Source: Spongiibacter taiwanensis (GTDB lineage Bacteria; Pseudomonadota; Gammaproteobacteria; Pseudomonadales; Spongiibacteraceae). Taken from it: 64,000 bases of DNA. The notes under the pieces are model-generated. The model was not told the DNA's origin and ran no database searches. It was given only the letters and a program-made list of their open reading frames with translations. This document shows, piece by piece, positions 38,815-49,144 of the stretch. The DNA lies in contig NZ_CP098455.1 of the NCBI RefSeq assembly GCF_023702635.1, positions 62,001 to 126,000 on the forward strand, in the 5' to 3' direction. A program made the translations under genes and the position numbers. The first letter of the stretch is position 1; each line of letters opens with the position of its first letter.

Positions 38815-40476
38815 ATGTCCCCCATTGACGGGCCCGAAGCCACCCACGAGGTGTTCAATCAATCTCAGCCGCTGCAGGATTACAACCTGGTTGATAGCGA
38901 CCTTTGTCTGCGCCAGACCCTGGCGGCCTTTCAGGGTGAAGCGGCCGACCCGCGTTTAGTAACCCACGGACAACGCTGCGGCAGCGCCGAGGTCATCCAA
39001 TGGGGCTATGATGCCAACGAGCAGCGACCCCGGCTGGAAAGTCATGATCGCTTCGGTCATCGTCTGGATCAGGTGTTCTTTCATCCCGCCTATCATCAGC
39101 TGATGGACCTGGCTTTGACCAGTGGGGTGCATAGTCTTCCCTGGCAGACACCCGGCAGTCACCGTCTGCGGGCGGCACTGAATTACCTGCAAAATCAGGT
39201 GGAAGCCGGCCATGCCTGCCCGCTCACCATGACCTTTGCGGCAGTGCCCACGCTGAAAAAAACACCCGCGATTGCCGAGCGTTGGTTGCCCAAGCTGCTG
39301 TGTAATCAGTATCAGCCAGACAATATTCCCTTCTATCAAAAACACGCTATTACCCTGGGAATGGGAATGACGGAAAAGCAGGGTGGCTCGGATGTTCGCG
39401 CAAATACGACTCGGGCGACACCATTGGGTAGCGCCGGCCCCGGCGAACTTTATAGCCTGACCGGCCACAAGTGGTTTCTGTCTGCTCCCATGTGCGACGC
39501 CTTTTTGATGCTGGCTCAGGCTGCGGGCGGATTGAGTTGCTTCCTGGTGCCGCGCTGGCGCGAAGACGGCGTGAAAAATGCGCTGTTGCTGCAACGGTTA
39601 AAAAACAAAATGGGCAATGTTGCCAATGCCTCCTCCGAGGTTGAGCTGCGCGGTGCCCACGGCTGGCTGGTGGGTGAAGAGGGTAGAGGGGTTCCGGCGA
39701 TTTTGGAGATGGTGTCCCTGACCCGGTTTGATTGCATGATCGGCTCCAGTTCAGGCCAACGCCAGGCTGTGGCCCAGGCGGTGTTTCATGCTCGTCAGCG
39801 GCGCGCTTTCGGTAAGGCCCTGATTGATCAACCGCTGATGCGCAATGTGCTTGCCGACCTGCAGTTGGAAGTGGAAGGCTCTCTGGCCATGACGCTGCGG
39901 ATGGCTGCGGCCTTGGACCAGCCTGACGACCCGCACGAGCAAAATCTGCTGCGTCTTGGCACGGCAGTGGGAAAATACTGGATTTGCAAACGCACTCCCG
40001 GCCATGCCTATGAGGCGATGGAATGCCTCGGTGGCAATGGTGTGATTGAAAATTGCATTATGCCCAGACTGTATCGGGAAGCCCCCATCAATGCCATCTG
40101 GGAAGGCTCCGGCAATATCCAGGCTCTGGATATATTGCGTGTCATGCAAAAATCCCCTGAGGCAATTCAGGCCTGGCATGCCGAAATTGACCACTGCCGG
40201 GGTTACCACCCCGGGCTGGATCAGATGGTGGACTCGCTGACGGCGCTGTTGGCTCAGCCGCAAACATTGGAATTCCAGGCTCGCACTCTCGCCAACACCC
40301 TGGCGCTGTGTTTTCAGGGCGCCATGTTGCTGCGTCACGGTGACCCGGTGGTTGCCAAAGCCTTTTGCGATAGTCGCCTGAGTGCCAGTGCGCCGCTCTA
40401 CGGCAGTCTGCCGGCGTCGATTGATGTCGGCAGCATTCTTCAGCGGGTTCTGCCCACCGATATCGACTGCGGTTAG
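38815..40476 (+). CDS. AidB-like acyl-CoA dehydrogenase
   Basis: The 553-residue flavoprotein resembles E. coli AidB (541 residues), the acyl-CoA-dehydrogenase-fold protein of the adaptive response to alkylation. It shares the AidB-type patterns QPLQDYNLVDSDLCLRQTL, FYQKHAITLGMGMTEKQGGSDVRANTT and YSLTGHKWFLSAPMCDAFLML. The ACD active region AYEAMECLGGNGVIE is intact, and NAIWEGSGNIQALDILRV follows it. A C-terminal helical extension, which binds DNA in AidB, is present. No ada gene is nearby, so a metabolic isovaleryl-CoA-dehydrogenase-like role cannot be excluded. Confidence 0.88.
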   Translation: MSPIDGPEATHEVFNQSQPLQDYNLVDSDLCLRQTLAAFQGEAADPRLVTHGQRCGSAEVIQWGYDANEQRPRLESHDRFGHRLDQVFFHPAYHQLMDLALTSGVHSLPWQTPGSHRLRAALNYLQNQVEAGHACPLTMTFAAVPTLKKTPAIAERWLPKLLCNQYQPDNIPFYQKHAITLGMGMTEKQGGSDVRANTTRATPLGSAGPGELYSLTGHKWFLSAPMCDAFLMLAQAAGGLSCFLVPRWREDGVKNALLLQRLKNKMGNVANASSEVELRGAHGWLVGEEGRGVPAILEMVSLTRFDCMIGSSSGQRQAVAQAVFHARQRRAFGKALIDQPLMRNVLADLQLEVEGSLAMTLRMAAALDQPDDPHEQNLLRLGTAVGKYWICKRTPGHAYEAMECLGGNGVIENCIMPRLYREAPINAIWEGSGNIQALDILRVMQKSPEAIQAWHAEIDHCRGYHPGLDQMVDSLTALLAQPQTLEFQARTLANTLALCFQGAMLLRHGDPVVAKAFCDSRLSASAPLYGSLPASIDVGSILQRVLPTDIDCG

Positions 40477-40498
40477 ACCGAATTTCCCCTGGGCTGCC

Positions 40499-40526
40499 CT
40501 TGAATTTTTGGCGGTGGTCCCCATCT
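40499..40526 (+). promoter_or_regulatory. Sigma-32 (RpoH) heat-shock promoter of htpG
   Basis: CTTGAA (40499-40504), a 14-bp spacer and CCCCATCT (40519-40526) match the sigma-32 consensus CTTGAA-N13-15-CCCCATNT at every defined position. Transcription would start near 40533, about 60 bases upstream of htpG. Confidence 0.88.
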
Positions 40527-40591
40527 ATTTGACAGCTTGAGAGCGCGTCGCCGTGCTCTTTTTTGTACCAAGTAGATCGCGGGAAGAAGCC

Positions 40592-42505
40592 ATGTCCACA
40601 GCAGAAAAAGAGACTCTAGGGTTCCAGACTGAAGCCAAACAGATGCTTCAGTTGATGATTCACTCCATGTACAGCAACAAGGAAATCTTCCTTCGGGAGC
40701 TGGTTTCCAATGCCTCTGACGCCGCAGATAAACTGCGATTTGAGGCACTTGCTGATGACAGCCTGTTTGAAAATGACCCCAATTTGCGGGTGCGGGTCAC
40801 CGCCAACAAGGACGCGGGTACGGTGACGATTTCCGATAACGGCATCGGCATGAGCCGCGAGGAAGTCATTGCCAATCTGGGGACAATCGCCCGCTCTGGT
40901 ACCGCAGAATTCCTGAAAAACCTCAGTGGCGACAAGAAGAAAGACTCTCAGCTGATCGGCCAGTTCGGCGTGGGCTTTTATTCTGCTTTCATCGTCGCTG
41001 AGCGGGTTGAAGTATTCACCCGCCGGGCTGGCGCGCCCGTCTCGGCAGGTGTGCACTGGGAGTCGAGCGGTGAAGCCGATTTCACCGTAGAGGATTGCGA
41101 ACACGCGCCGCGCGGCACCACTGTTGTGCTGCATCTGCGTGAGGAAGACAAAGAGTTTGCCGATGACTGGCGACTGCGCAATATCATCAAAAAGTACTCT
41201 GACCACATCAGTATTCCGGTGGAAATGCAAAAGGCGCCGTCTTACTCAGAAGATGAGGATGACAAGAAGCAAGACGAAGCGCCTGAATTTGAAGCGGTCA
41301 ATTCCGCTACCGCCCTGTGGACTCGCAGTCGCGGCGAAGTCAGTGACGAGGAATACATCAGCTTCTACAAGCACATTAGCCACGACTTTAGCGAGCCGCT
41401 GCATTGGAGCCATAACAAAGTGGAAGGCAAGCTGGAGTACACCAGCCTGCTGTATCTGCCGGGCAAGGCGCCGATGGATCTGTGGCACCGGGACGCGGCG
41501 CGCGGTTTGAAGCTCTACGTGAACCGTACCTTCATTATGGATGATGCAGAACAGTTCCTGCCCCTGTACTTGCGCTTTGTAAAAGGGGTAGTGGATTCCA
41601 ATGATCTGTCACTGAACGTTTCCCGGGAAATTCTCCAGCAGGACCCCACTGTCGATGCCATTAAAAATGCGCTGACCAAGCGCGTGCTGGATATGCTGGA
41701 GAAGTTGGCCAAGAAGGACAGCGAGAAGTATCAAACCTTCTGGAAAGAGTTTGGTCCGGTGATGAAAGAGGGACCGGCGGAGGACTTCAGCAACAAGGAA
41801 AAAATTGCCAAACTGCTGCGCTTTGCGACCAGCCTGGATGGCAAAGCCGAGCAAACCCACTCACTGGAAGACTATGTTGGCCGAATGAAAGAAGGCCAGC
41901 AGAAGATTTACTACGTGGTCGGTGAAAACCATAAGACGGCCGCTAACAGCCCGCACCTAGAAGTGTTTCGTAAAAAGGGCATTGAGGTGTTGTTGTTGTC
42001 TGACCGAATCGACGACTGGCTGATGAATCACCTGTCAGAATTCGATGGCAAAGCCCTGCAGGATGTCGGCCGCGGTCAACTGGATCTCGGTGAGTTGGAG
42101 GGTGAGGAAGAGAAGAAGGCCAAAGAGACCCTGGCCGAGAAGCACAAAGACCTGGTAGAGCGGGTGACGGAAGTATTGAAAGACCGGGTAGAGGAAGTTC
42201 GCGTTACCTCCCGTCTCACCGATTCGCCTGCCTGTCTGGTGGTGGCAGAGCATGATATGGGGGCGCAGATGCGCCGCATTCTCGAGGCGGCTGGCCAGGC
42301 CTTGCCGGACAGCAAACCGATCTTTGAACTCAACCCCGAGCATCCACTGGTGCAGAAGCTCGACGCCGAGCAGGTTGAGGATCGCTTTGCCGATCTGGCC
42401 GATATTCTGTTTAACCAGGCTTATCTTGCCGAAGGCGCTCAATTGGAAGACCCGGCAAGTTACGTTCACAAGCTCAACAAACTGCTGCTGGAACTCAGCA
42501 GGTAA
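40592..42505 (+). CDS. htpG: Chaperone HtpG (Hsp90)
   Basis: This 637-residue ATP-dependent chaperone has a GHKL ATPase domain ([46 protein letters not shown]). Its middle domain carries the catalytic arginine region ([31 protein letters not shown]), and a C-terminal dimerisation domain follows. The length is close to E. coli HtpG (624). GGGAAGAAG precedes the ATG at 40592, which gives the conserved N-terminus. It is controlled by the sigma-32 promoter just upstream and ended by a strong terminator. Confidence 0.97.
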   Translation: MSTAEKETLGFQTEAKQMLQLMIHSMYSNKEIFLRELVSNASDAADKLRFEALADDSLFENDPNLRVRVTANKDAGTVTISDNGIGMSREEVIANLGTIARSGTAEFLKNLSGDKKKDSQLIGQFGVGFYSAFIVAERVEVFTRRAGAPVSAGVHWESSGEADFTVEDCEHAPRGTTVVLHLREEDKEFADDWRLRNIIKKYSDHISIPVEMQKAPSYSEDEDDKKQDEAPEFEAVNSATALWTRSRGEVSDEEYISFYKHISHDFSEPLHWSHNKVEGKLEYTSLLYLPGKAPMDLWHRDAARGLKLYVNRTFIMDDAEQFLPLYLRFVKGVVDSNDLSLNVSREILQQDPTVDAIKNALTKRVLDMLEKLAKKDSEKYQTFWKEFGPVMKEGPAEDFSNKEKIAKLLRFATSLDGKAEQTHSLEDYVGRMKEGQQKIYYVVGENHKTAANSPHLEVFRKKGIEVLLLSDRIDDWLMNHLSEFDGKALQDVGRGQLDLGELEGEEEKKAKETLAEKHKDLVERVTEVLKDRVEEVRVTSRLTDSPACLVVAEHDMGAQMRRILEAAGQALPDSKPIFELNPEHPLVQKLDAEQVEDRFADLADILFNQAYLAEGAQLEDPASYVHKLNKLLLELSR

Positions 42506-42519
42506 TAAAGCTTGGTTTG

Positions 42520-42543
42520 AGGCGGCTTCGGCCGCCTTTTTTA
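42520..42543 (+). terminator. Rho-independent terminator after htpG
   Basis: A GGCGGC stem with the stable loop TTCG and GCCGCC is followed by seven T residues, starting 15 bases after the htpG stop. Confidence 0.93.
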
Positions 42544-42599
42544 TTCCAATACCAATTCGGGGTGATAGACTGCTAGAAAAAGAAGGAAGAAATTCTACT

Positions 42600-43619
42600 A
42601 TGGCAGATCAAAAGTATCGCGTCGCCATCGTCGGCGGCGGCAGTTTCGGCACCGCCATCTCCAACATTGTTGCTGATAATGGCCACGATGTTCGGTTGTG
42701 GATGCGTCGTCAGGAGGCGGTGGACGAAGTCAATCAACGTCACGAAAACAGTGATTATCTCCCGGGCATTGCCCTGAATTCGGCCCTGCGGGCCAGCGCC
42801 GATCTGGCTGAGGCGGTTGCCGGCTGCCAGGTCGTGTTTATGTCGGTGCCCAGCAAGCCCTGTCGCAGCGTGGCCAAACAGTTAGCTGAGGTGATTGAGC
42901 CAGGCGCGATCGTGGTCAGTACCACCAAAGGCATCGAGCTGGAAAGCAACAAATTAATGAGCCAGGTACTGGAGGAAGAACTTCCCGGGCACCCTATTGG
43001 TGTGATGAGCGGGCCCAATCTGGCGAAGGAGCTGGCCTCCAGAATGATTACTGGCACGGTTATCGCCAGTTCTGATCCCAGTGTGTCAAAAGCCGTGCAA
43101 AGCCTGCTGCAGTGCGGCTATTTTCGGGTTTATGCTGGCAGTGATATGTACGGTGTGGAACTCGCGGGCGCGCTGAAGAACGTTTATGCCATTACTGCCG
43201 GCATGGCGGCGTCGATGGATTGCGGACACAACACCATCAGTATGTTGATTACCCGTGCGCTGGCTGAAATGAGTCGTTATGCGGTGCACAAGGGCGCCGA
43301 CCCTATGACCTTCTTGGGTCTGGCTGGTGTTGGCGATCTTTTTGTGACCTGTACATCGCCTTTGAGCCGCAACTATCGGGTAGGCTATGAACTCGGCAAG
43401 GGCAAGACGATCGAAGATGCTGTTGCCAGCTTGGGTCAGGTCGCCGAGGGGATTAACACCCTGAAGTTAATGAAGGAGCAGTCAGACCAGCTGGGCATCT
43501 ACATGCCACTGGTCAACGGCCTTTACGATATCGTGTACAACGGTCGTACTGTCGATGAGGTGATCGGCGGCATGATGTGGTCCGAGCAAAATCGGGATGT
43601 TGAATTCGCAACAAGGTAA
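42600..43619 (+). CDS. gpsA: Glycerol-3-phosphate dehydrogenase [NAD(P)+]
   Basis: GpsA reduces dihydroxyacetone phosphate to sn-glycerol 3-phosphate for phospholipid synthesis. The 339-residue enzyme has the N-terminal Rossmann motif VAIVGGGSFGTAISNI. VSTTKGIELESNKLMSQVLEEE and GPNLAKELA follow. The catalytic Lys region GVELAGALKNVYAI and MTFLGLAGVGDLFVTCTSPLSRNYRVG are conserved. AAGGAAGA lies upstream of the ATG. It opens a short run with sixA and a hydrolase (11-base gap, then a 20-base overlap). Confidence 0.96.
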   Translation: MADQKYRVAIVGGGSFGTAISNIVADNGHDVRLWMRRQEAVDEVNQRHENSDYLPGIALNSALRASADLAEAVAGCQVVFMSVPSKPCRSVAKQLAEVIEPGAIVVSTTKGIELESNKLMSQVLEEELPGHPIGVMSGPNLAKELASRMITGTVIASSDPSVSKAVQSLLQCGYFRVYAGSDMYGVELAGALKNVYAITAGMAASMDCGHNTISMLITRALAEMSRYAVHKGADPMTFLGLAGVGDLFVTCTSPLSRNYRVGYELGKGKTIEDAVASLGQVAEGINTLKLMKEQSDQLGIYMPLVNGLYDIVYNGRTVDEVIGGMMWSEQNRDVEFATR

Positions 43620-43630
43620 GCCAGGCTGTT

Positions 43631-44110
43631 ATGGAAGTACTTTTGATCCGTCATGGTGAGGCTTCCTGGGATGCCAAGTCAGACATGGAGCGTCAGCTCA
43701 CTTCTCGTGGAGAAGTGCAAGTGGCAGCGGCGCGGGATTGGCTGGCGGCCGAAGGCTGGCAGCCTGATCAGGTATGGGTGAGCCCTTATCGGCGAGCCCA
43801 GCAAACCGCCGATATTGTCAGTGCAGACTGGCGTGTTCGGCGTCGCAGCATTGCCTCTCTCAGCCCCGACGCTTCCCTCAATGAGCTGGAAACCCTGCTG
43901 GAGACTTTCTCTGGTGAGCGCCTGATCCTGGTGGGTCACAACCCGCTGTTGAGCAATGCGGTGGGGCAATGGCACCAGGGCGCTCCGGCGAGCTACTGGG
44001 GTTTGCAACCCGCCAGTATGGCCCTGCTGCAAGCCGAGGTCATTGCCGCCGGTACCGCAGAGCTGAAATGGCTTCGCCACTTCCCTAATTATGACCACAA
44101 TGGCCGTTGA
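43631..44110 (+). CDS. sixA: Phosphohistidine phosphatase SixA
   Basis: The 159-residue protein of the histidine phosphatase (phosphoglycerate mutase-like) superfamily shows the catalytic RHGEASWD near residue 8 and the second histidine in LILVGHNPLLS. The length matches SixA proteins, which dephosphorylate phospho-His on HPt domains or the nitrogen PTS. It follows gpsA closely and its 3' end overlaps the next gene. Confidence 0.9.
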   Translation: MEVLLIRHGEASWDAKSDMERQLTSRGEVQVAAARDWLAAEGWQPDQVWVSPYRRAQQTADIVSADWRVRRRSIASLSPDASLNELETLLETFSGERLILVGHNPLLSNAVGQWHQGAPASYWGLQPASMALLQAEVIAAGTAELKWLRHFPNYDHNGR

Positions 44111-44981
44111 CGAAAGGACCACCGCCCAGGAGGTTGAGTTTGTCGCCGACGGTTTGACCCTTCGGGGCAAGTATTGGCCGGGGCATGGCCAGCCCATCCT
44201 CGCGTTGCACGGTTGGATGGATAATGCAGCCAGCTTCGACAGCCTCGCCGCAGCGTCCGCGCTGCAAAAACACCCCTTTATTGCCCTGGATCTCCATGGC
44301 CACGGCCTGAGTGACCACAAGCCCCCGTCAGGCAGCTATGGCATCTGGGAGGACCTTCGCGGTCTCGCTCAGGTCACTCAGCAACTCCGCCAGGATTTTT
44401 CCGCCGAACAACTGATATTACTGGGTCACAGCCGTGGGGCGATTGTGGCCAGTCTGTTGGCCGCGACGCTGCCAGATCAGTTTTCGCATCTCATCTGCCT
44501 GGATGGTTTTGTCGCCGATGCGGCCAGCGGCGATGACTTACCCGAACAATTGCGTCGCCATATTGTCGATTTCGCGGTGCCGCCAAAGGGCGGGTCGCCC
44601 TGCGGGGATCTTGAGCGACTGGTGGCAGCGCGGATGAAAAAAGGGTTGATGTCAGACCAGGCAGCCCGCCGGCTGGTTGAGCGCAACACCGAGCTCAGAT
44701 CCGATGGTCAGCGCTATTGGCGCAGTGACCGCCGCCTGGCACTTGCCTCTCCAGTCAAACTGGTAAAGAGCCAGTGGCAAGCGGTGGTAGACGCCATTAC
44801 CGTGCCCACCCGGGTGTTCGCAGCGAGCCGGGGTCTCGGTCCGCGGTTGGTATCACTGCCGATAACCTTGCACGAGGGGATTGAGGTGGTGCCTGTTGAT
44901 GGCGACCACCACTGTCATATGGAAGGGGAGATGACAGAGGAACTGGCGACTCAGATTGCGGCCTTTTGCCGACAGCGCTAG
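44091..44981 (+). CDS. Alpha/beta hydrolase
   Basis: The 296-residue enzyme has the oxyanion-hole HG in ILALHGWMDNAASFDSLA, the nucleophile elbow GHSRGA (Ser) and the late His in GDHHCHME. It is an esterase/lipase-type hydrolase of unknown substrate. The gene begins inside sixA (20-base overlap, or 11 if the second ATG at 44100 is used), so it is translationally coupled to sixA. It ends a convergent pair with folE. Confidence 0.87.
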   Translation: MTTMAVDERTTAQEVEFVADGLTLRGKYWPGHGQPILALHGWMDNAASFDSLAAASALQKHPFIALDLHGHGLSDHKPPSGSYGIWEDLRGLAQVTQQLRQDFSAEQLILLGHSRGAIVASLLAATLPDQFSHLICLDGFVADAASGDDLPEQLRRHIVDFAVPPKGGSPCGDLERLVAARMKKGLMSDQAARRLVERNTELRSDGQRYWRSDRRLALASPVKLVKSQWQAVVDAITVPTRVFAASRGLGPRLVSLPITLHEGIEVVPVDGDHHCHMEGEMTEELATQIAAFCRQR

Positions 44982-45035
44982 TGCAGTGTACGGGAGAGTA
45001 AGTTGTGCGCAGCGCTGATGGGGTTTGTTGTGGTA

Positions 45036-45063
45036 GCGCGCCCCGGTGAAAGGTTGGGCGCGC
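45036..45063. terminator. GC-rich inverted repeat between convergent hydrolase and folE genes
   Basis: GCGCGCCC (45036-45043) and GGGCGCGC (45056-45063) form a perfect 8-bp stem with a 12-base loop. No T-tract follows on either strand, so termination is only inferred from its place in a convergent gap. Confidence 0.4.
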
Positions 45064-45125
45064 ATGCTATTTCTGTGTTGACGAATTCTTCGCCATCGTC
45101 GGCGGTATTGATCACCGGCCAGGCT

Positions 45126-45668
45126 TTACTTGCCAATCAGCGACAGGAATTCGCTGCGGGTGGCCTGGTTGTCTTTGAATACGCCCAGCATGGCACTGGT
45201 GCGCATCACCGAGTTCTGCTTCTCCACGCCACGCATCATCATGCACATATGGCGCGCTTCAATGATCACACCCACACCGTCAGATTTGGTGACCTCCATG
45301 ATGGTGTTGGCAATCTGGGTGGTCAGACCTTCCTGAATCTGCAGACGGCGAGCATACAGGTCGACGATGCGCGCCACTTTGGACAGGCCGAGCACTTTGC
45401 CATTGGGGATATAGGCCACATGACATTTGCCGATGAAGGGCAGCAGGTGGTGTTCGCACAAGGAATACAGCTCGATGTCTGAGACCACCACCATTTCATT
45501 GCAGTCCGACTCGAACAGCGCGCCATTCACAACGTCATCAATGCTGCGCCGGTATCCTTCGGTAAGAAACTCGAAGGCCTTAGCCGCGCGCTCGGGCGTA
45601 TCCAGCAGGCCGTCCCGGGAGGGGTCTTCACCGATCTCTTTGATAATGTCTGCAAACGCTTTTTTCAC
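45126..45668 (-). CDS. folE: GTP cyclohydrolase I
   Basis: FolE converts GTP to dihydroneopterin triphosphate, the first step of tetrahydrofolate synthesis and a source for queuosine. The 180-residue protein keeps the zinc ligands Cys71 and His74 ([10 protein letters not shown]) and Cys142 (HMCMMMRGV). The substrate-loop sequence [22 protein letters not shown] is also present. It is divergent from prmB with a 134-bp spacer. Confidence 0.96.
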   Translation of the reverse strand: MKKAFADIIKEIGEDPSRDGLLDTPERAAKAFEFLTEGYRRSIDDVVNGALFESDCNEMVVVSDIELYSLCEHHLLPFIGKCHVAYIPNGKVLGLSKVARIVDLYARRLQIQEGLTTQIANTIMEVTKSDGVGVIIEARHMCMMMRGVEKQNSVMRTSAMLGVFKDNQATRSEFLSLIGK

Positions 45669-45802
45669 AATGTTTGTTCCGTAGCGGTGAAGGAGGGCAG
45701 GATGGTATCAAAATCGTGCCCCCCTGTTAACTTCAATGGCGGGCTCGGTATTTCGCGCTGCGAAGGTGTGGCCAGCCGTGTAAAATACCGGTTTTTTTCA
45801 GG

Positions 45803-46747
45803 ATGACCGTCGTGAGCGAATACACCGAATTGAAACAGTCTCTGCACACCCTGCGAGATTATCTCCGGTGGGGTATGAGTGAGTTTGGTCGGGCCGGACT
45901 GTTCTTTGGGCATGGCTGCGATAACGCTTACGATGAGGCGATGGTGTTGCTGGCGCACGCCCTGAGCATTCCGATAAACAGCCCACCTGAATTACTGGAT
46001 GCCCGACTAACAGACGCTGAGAAAGACACGGTGCTCAATCTGTTTGCCCGGCGAGTCAGTGAACGTCTGCCTGCGGCCTACCTGACCAAAGAGGCCTGGT
46101 TTGCCGGCCTGAGCTTTTATGTTGATGAGCGGGTGCTGGTCCCCCGCTCGCCAATTGCCGAGTTGATAGAGAAGGGCTTTGAGCCCTGGTTGGGTGGCGT
46201 ATTCCCTCGCCGCATTCTGGATTTATGCACCGGTAGTGGCTGTATTGGTATTGCCTGCGCCTATGCCTTTGAGGACGCGGTGGTCGACTTGGCGGATATC
46301 TCCGAGGACGCCTGCAACGTGGCCCAGATCAATGTGGCGCGCCATGAACTGCACCACCGGGTGAACGTGGTGCAATCGGACCTGTTTGGCGCGCTGGCCG
46401 GGGAGCGCTACGAGCTCATTGTCAGTAACCCACCTTATGTCGATGAAGAAGACCTTGCCGACATGCCCGAAGAATACCGCCGGGAGCCCGTGTTGGGTTT
46501 GGCCGCTGGGCGGGATGGCCTGAGTATCACCCGGCGCATTTTGCAAGAAGCCGCGTCGCTGCTGACAGACGATGGCCTGCTGGTGGTGGAGGTTGGCAAC
46601 AGCTGTGTGGCGCTGGATGCGGCCTTTCCCGAGGTGCCCTTTACCTGGGTGGAGTTTGAACGGGGCGGGCACGGGGTGTTCGTGATTGACCGTCCGCAGT
46701 TGTTGGCCTACGCCAATGCCTTCACTGTCGCTGGCGGCTCTGACTAA
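45803..46747 (+). CDS. prmB: Ribosomal protein L3 glutamine N5-methyltransferase PrmB
   Basis: The 314-residue SAM-dependent methyltransferase has the SAM-binding [18 protein letters not shown]. The glutamine-methyltransferase NPPY signature ([17 protein letters not shown]) identifies the PrmB/PrmC family. The N-terminal substrate domain [20 protein letters not shown] and [26 protein letters not shown] are PrmB-like. Its position directly before aroC is conserved with E. coli. A GTG at 45812 with AGGA 9 bases upstream is an alternative start. Confidence 0.94.
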   Translation: MTVVSEYTELKQSLHTLRDYLRWGMSEFGRAGLFFGHGCDNAYDEAMVLLAHALSIPINSPPELLDARLTDAEKDTVLNLFARRVSERLPAAYLTKEAWFAGLSFYVDERVLVPRSPIAELIEKGFEPWLGGVFPRRILDLCTGSGCIGIACAYAFEDAVVDLADISEDACNVAQINVARHELHHRVNVVQSDLFGALAGERYELIVSNPPYVDEEDLADMPEEYRREPVLGLAAGRDGLSITRRILQEAASLLTDDGLLVVEVGNSCVALDAAFPEVPFTWVEFERGGHGVFVIDRPQLLAYANAFTVAGGSD

Positions 46748-46819
46748 GCGGCGCCTTTGCCGTATAATCCCCGCCTTACTTTATGAAGCGCCCGCTATGC
46801 GCACTGATCGGAAGCGACT

Positions 46820-47920
46820 ATGTCTGGAAACACCATCGGCAAATTGTTCACCGTTACCACCTTTGGCGAGAGTCACGGTCCCGCACTGGGTGCAATTATT
46901 GACGGGTGCCCGCCGGGGTTGGCTCTCAGTGAATCCGATTTGCAGGTTGACTTGGACCGCCGCAAGCCGGGTACGTCGCGCTACACCACCCAACGCCGGG
47001 AAGAGGATCAGGTCAAAATTTTATCCGGCGTGTTTGAGGGCCAAACCACCGGTACTGCCATCGGTTTGTTGATTGAAAACACCGATCAGCGCTCCAAGGA
47101 CTACAGTAAGATCAAAGACCGTTTTCGGCCAATGCACGCCGATTACAGCTACCAGCAAAAATACGGCACTCGGGATTACCGGGGCGGCGGCCGCTCTTCG
47201 GCCCGCGAGACGGCCATGCGCGTTGCTGCTGGTGCGATTGCGAAAAAGTTTTTGGCCGAGACGCTGGGGCTGCAAATTCGCGGTTACCTATCTCAATTGG
47301 GGCCGATTAAAGCGGAGAAAGTGGATTGGGATGTGGTTGAGACCAACCCCTTTTTCTGTCCCGACCCAGACAAAATCGGCGAGATGGAAACCTTCATGCA
47401 AGCCCTGCGCAAATCCGGCGATTCCATTGGCGCCCGGTTGTCCGTTGTTGCCACCGGGATGCCGGTGGGGCTGGGCGAGCCGGTATTCGACCGCTTGGAT
47501 GCCGATATTGCCCAGGCGCTGATGGGCATCAATGCCGTGAAAGGGGTGGAGATTGGCGCCGGCTTTGATTGCGTGACGGCCCGAGGCAGTGACCATCGGG
47601 ACGAGCTGACCCCTGAGGGCTTCACATCCAATAACGCCGGCGGCATTCTTGGCGGCATTTCCAGCGGCCAGGACCTGGTGGCCCACATTGCCCTCAAACC
47701 GACCTCCAGCATTTTGATCCCGGGACAGACCATTGATGTTGATGGCAACCCGGTTGATGTTATCACCACGGGCCGCCATGACCCCTGCGTGGGCATCCGC
47801 GCGGTGCCGATTGCTGAAGCGATGGTCGCCATTGTGCTGATGGACCATTACCTGCGAAATCGCGCGCAGAATGGCGCCGTAGCCTGCTCCACACCGGTAA
47901 TCCCCGCCGCCAAGCCCTGA
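46820..47920 (+). CDS. aroC: Chorismate synthase
   Basis: AroC converts 5-enolpyruvylshikimate 3-phosphate to chorismate using reduced FMN. The 366-residue protein carries all three family signatures: [18 protein letters not shown] near the start, [26 protein letters not shown] in the middle, and [17 protein letters not shown] near the end. The downstream MFS gene starts 1 base after its stop. Confidence 0.97.
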   Translation: MSGNTIGKLFTVTTFGESHGPALGAIIDGCPPGLALSESDLQVDLDRRKPGTSRYTTQRREEDQVKILSGVFEGQTTGTAIGLLIENTDQRSKDYSKIKDRFRPMHADYSYQQKYGTRDYRGGGRSSARETAMRVAAGAIAKKFLAETLGLQIRGYLSQLGPIKAEKVDWDVVETNPFFCPDPDKIGEMETFMQALRKSGDSIGARLSVVATGMPVGLGEPVFDRLDADIAQALMGINAVKGVEIGAGFDCVTARGSDHRDELTPEGFTSNNAGGILGGISSGQDLVAHIALKPTSSILIPGQTIDVDGNPVDVITTGRHDPCVGIRAVPIAEAMVAIVLMDHYLRNRAQNGAVACSTPVIPAAKP

Positions 47921-47921
47921 A

Positions 47922-49076
47922 ATGATTTCAGGGCTCCCTTACTGGCGTCTGTCCGGGTTTTATTTTTTTTATTTCGCCCTGCTTGGCACCTGGCTGCCAT
48001 ATTGGTCGCTGTATCTGAAGTCCCTTGGGTTTAACTCCGCCGAAATTGGAATTCTGGCGGCGTTGCTGATGGCCACTAAAATACTGGCCCCCAGTTTGTG
48101 GGGCTGGTTGGCGGATCATTTTGATCAGCGGACTCGGGTGATCCGGGGCGGTTCGCTCATGGCGGTGATCGCCTTTGCCGGGGTCTACCTGGGCGAAAGT
48201 TTCTGGTGGCTGGCCGTGGTGGTGGTGACGTACAGCTTTTTCTGGAACGCCGTACTGGCCCAGTTTGATGTCTTGACCCTCAGTCATCTCAGCGGTCGCT
48301 ATACCCGCTACAGCCAGATTCGGGTGTGGGGCTCAATCGGTTTTATCTGTGCAGTGATGGGAGTGGGCTGGTGGTTGGATCGCCACCCGATCGTGCACTT
48401 GCTGTACTTGATCACCTTACTGCTCAGCGCGATCTGGCTGGCCAGTCTGCTGGTTTCCGAAGGCAAGGGGAATCGGCCATCATCGCATGAGCGGGGCAGT
48501 TTGCTGAGTATTCTGAAGAAACCGGCGGTAATGGCCTTTTTTGCCGTGTGCTTTCTCTTGCAGGTGTCCCACGGGCCGTACTACACCTTTTTCAGTATTT
48601 TCCTTGAGGATAGGGGCTACTCCAAGGCGATGACCGGCGCGCTATGGTCCCTTGGCGTAGTGGCAGAGGTGCTGCTTTTCCTGGTGATGCACTGGTTGAT
48701 GGCGCGGTTTTCCCTGCGTCAGATTATTCTCGTCAGCCTGCTGTTGTCGGCATTGCGCTGGTGGATGATCGCCAGTTTTGTCGATGTATTGCCCCTGCTG
48801 ATTATCGCCCAGTGCCTCCATGCCGCCAGCTTCGGCAGCTTCCATGCGGCGGGCATAGAGGTGATCCGCCACTTGTTTCCCGGCCACCACGGGCAGGGCA
48901 TGGCGCTGTACAGCGGCCTGAGTTTTGGCGCTGGCGGTGCCAGTGGTGCTGCGCTGAGCGGTTGGCTTTGGGATATTGACCCGTACACCTGCTTCATTGC
49001 CGCGGCGGGGGTTGCCGGGGTCGCTGTGGCCGTGTCGGCGCTGAGTTTGAAAGAGTCGCGTTTGTCACAACGCTGA
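47922..49076 (+). CDS. MFS transporter of the HcaT/PPP-like group
   Basis: The 384-residue protein has about twelve membrane helices. The N-terminus YWRLSGFYFFYFALLGTWLPYW and KILAPSLWGWLADHF, with SQIRVWGSIGFI further on, is characteristic of MFS_1-like carriers related to HcaT and nucleoside-type permeases. The substrate is unknown. It is separated from aroC by a single base, so the two are co-translated, although the functional link is not obvious. Confidence 0.85.
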   Translation: MISGLPYWRLSGFYFFYFALLGTWLPYWSLYLKSLGFNSAEIGILAALLMATKILAPSLWGWLADHFDQRTRVIRGGSLMAVIAFAGVYLGESFWWLAVVVVTYSFFWNAVLAQFDVLTLSHLSGRYTRYSQIRVWGSIGFICAVMGVGWWLDRHPIVHLLYLITLLLSAIWLASLLVSEGKGNRPSSHERGSLLSILKKPAVMAFFAVCFLLQVSHGPYYTFFSIFLEDRGYSKAMTGALWSLGVVAEVLLFLVMHWLMARFSLRQIILVSLLLSALRWWMIASFVDVLPLLIIAQCLHAASFGSFHAAGIEVIRHLFPGHHGQGMALYSGLSFGAGGASGAALSGWLWDIDPYTCFIAAAGVAGVAVAVSALSLKESRLSQR

Positions 49077-49144
49077 ATAGCGCTGGTTGTGGCTCCGAGG
49101 CTTTTGTAAACTGCTGCGATTGCAATCGGGGGGAACATCGGCCA

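Noticed and set aside
45003-45482. Plus-strand 159-codon frame over the 3' half of folE
   Set aside because: It is antisense to FolE including its zinc-site codons; no ribosome binding site or domain.
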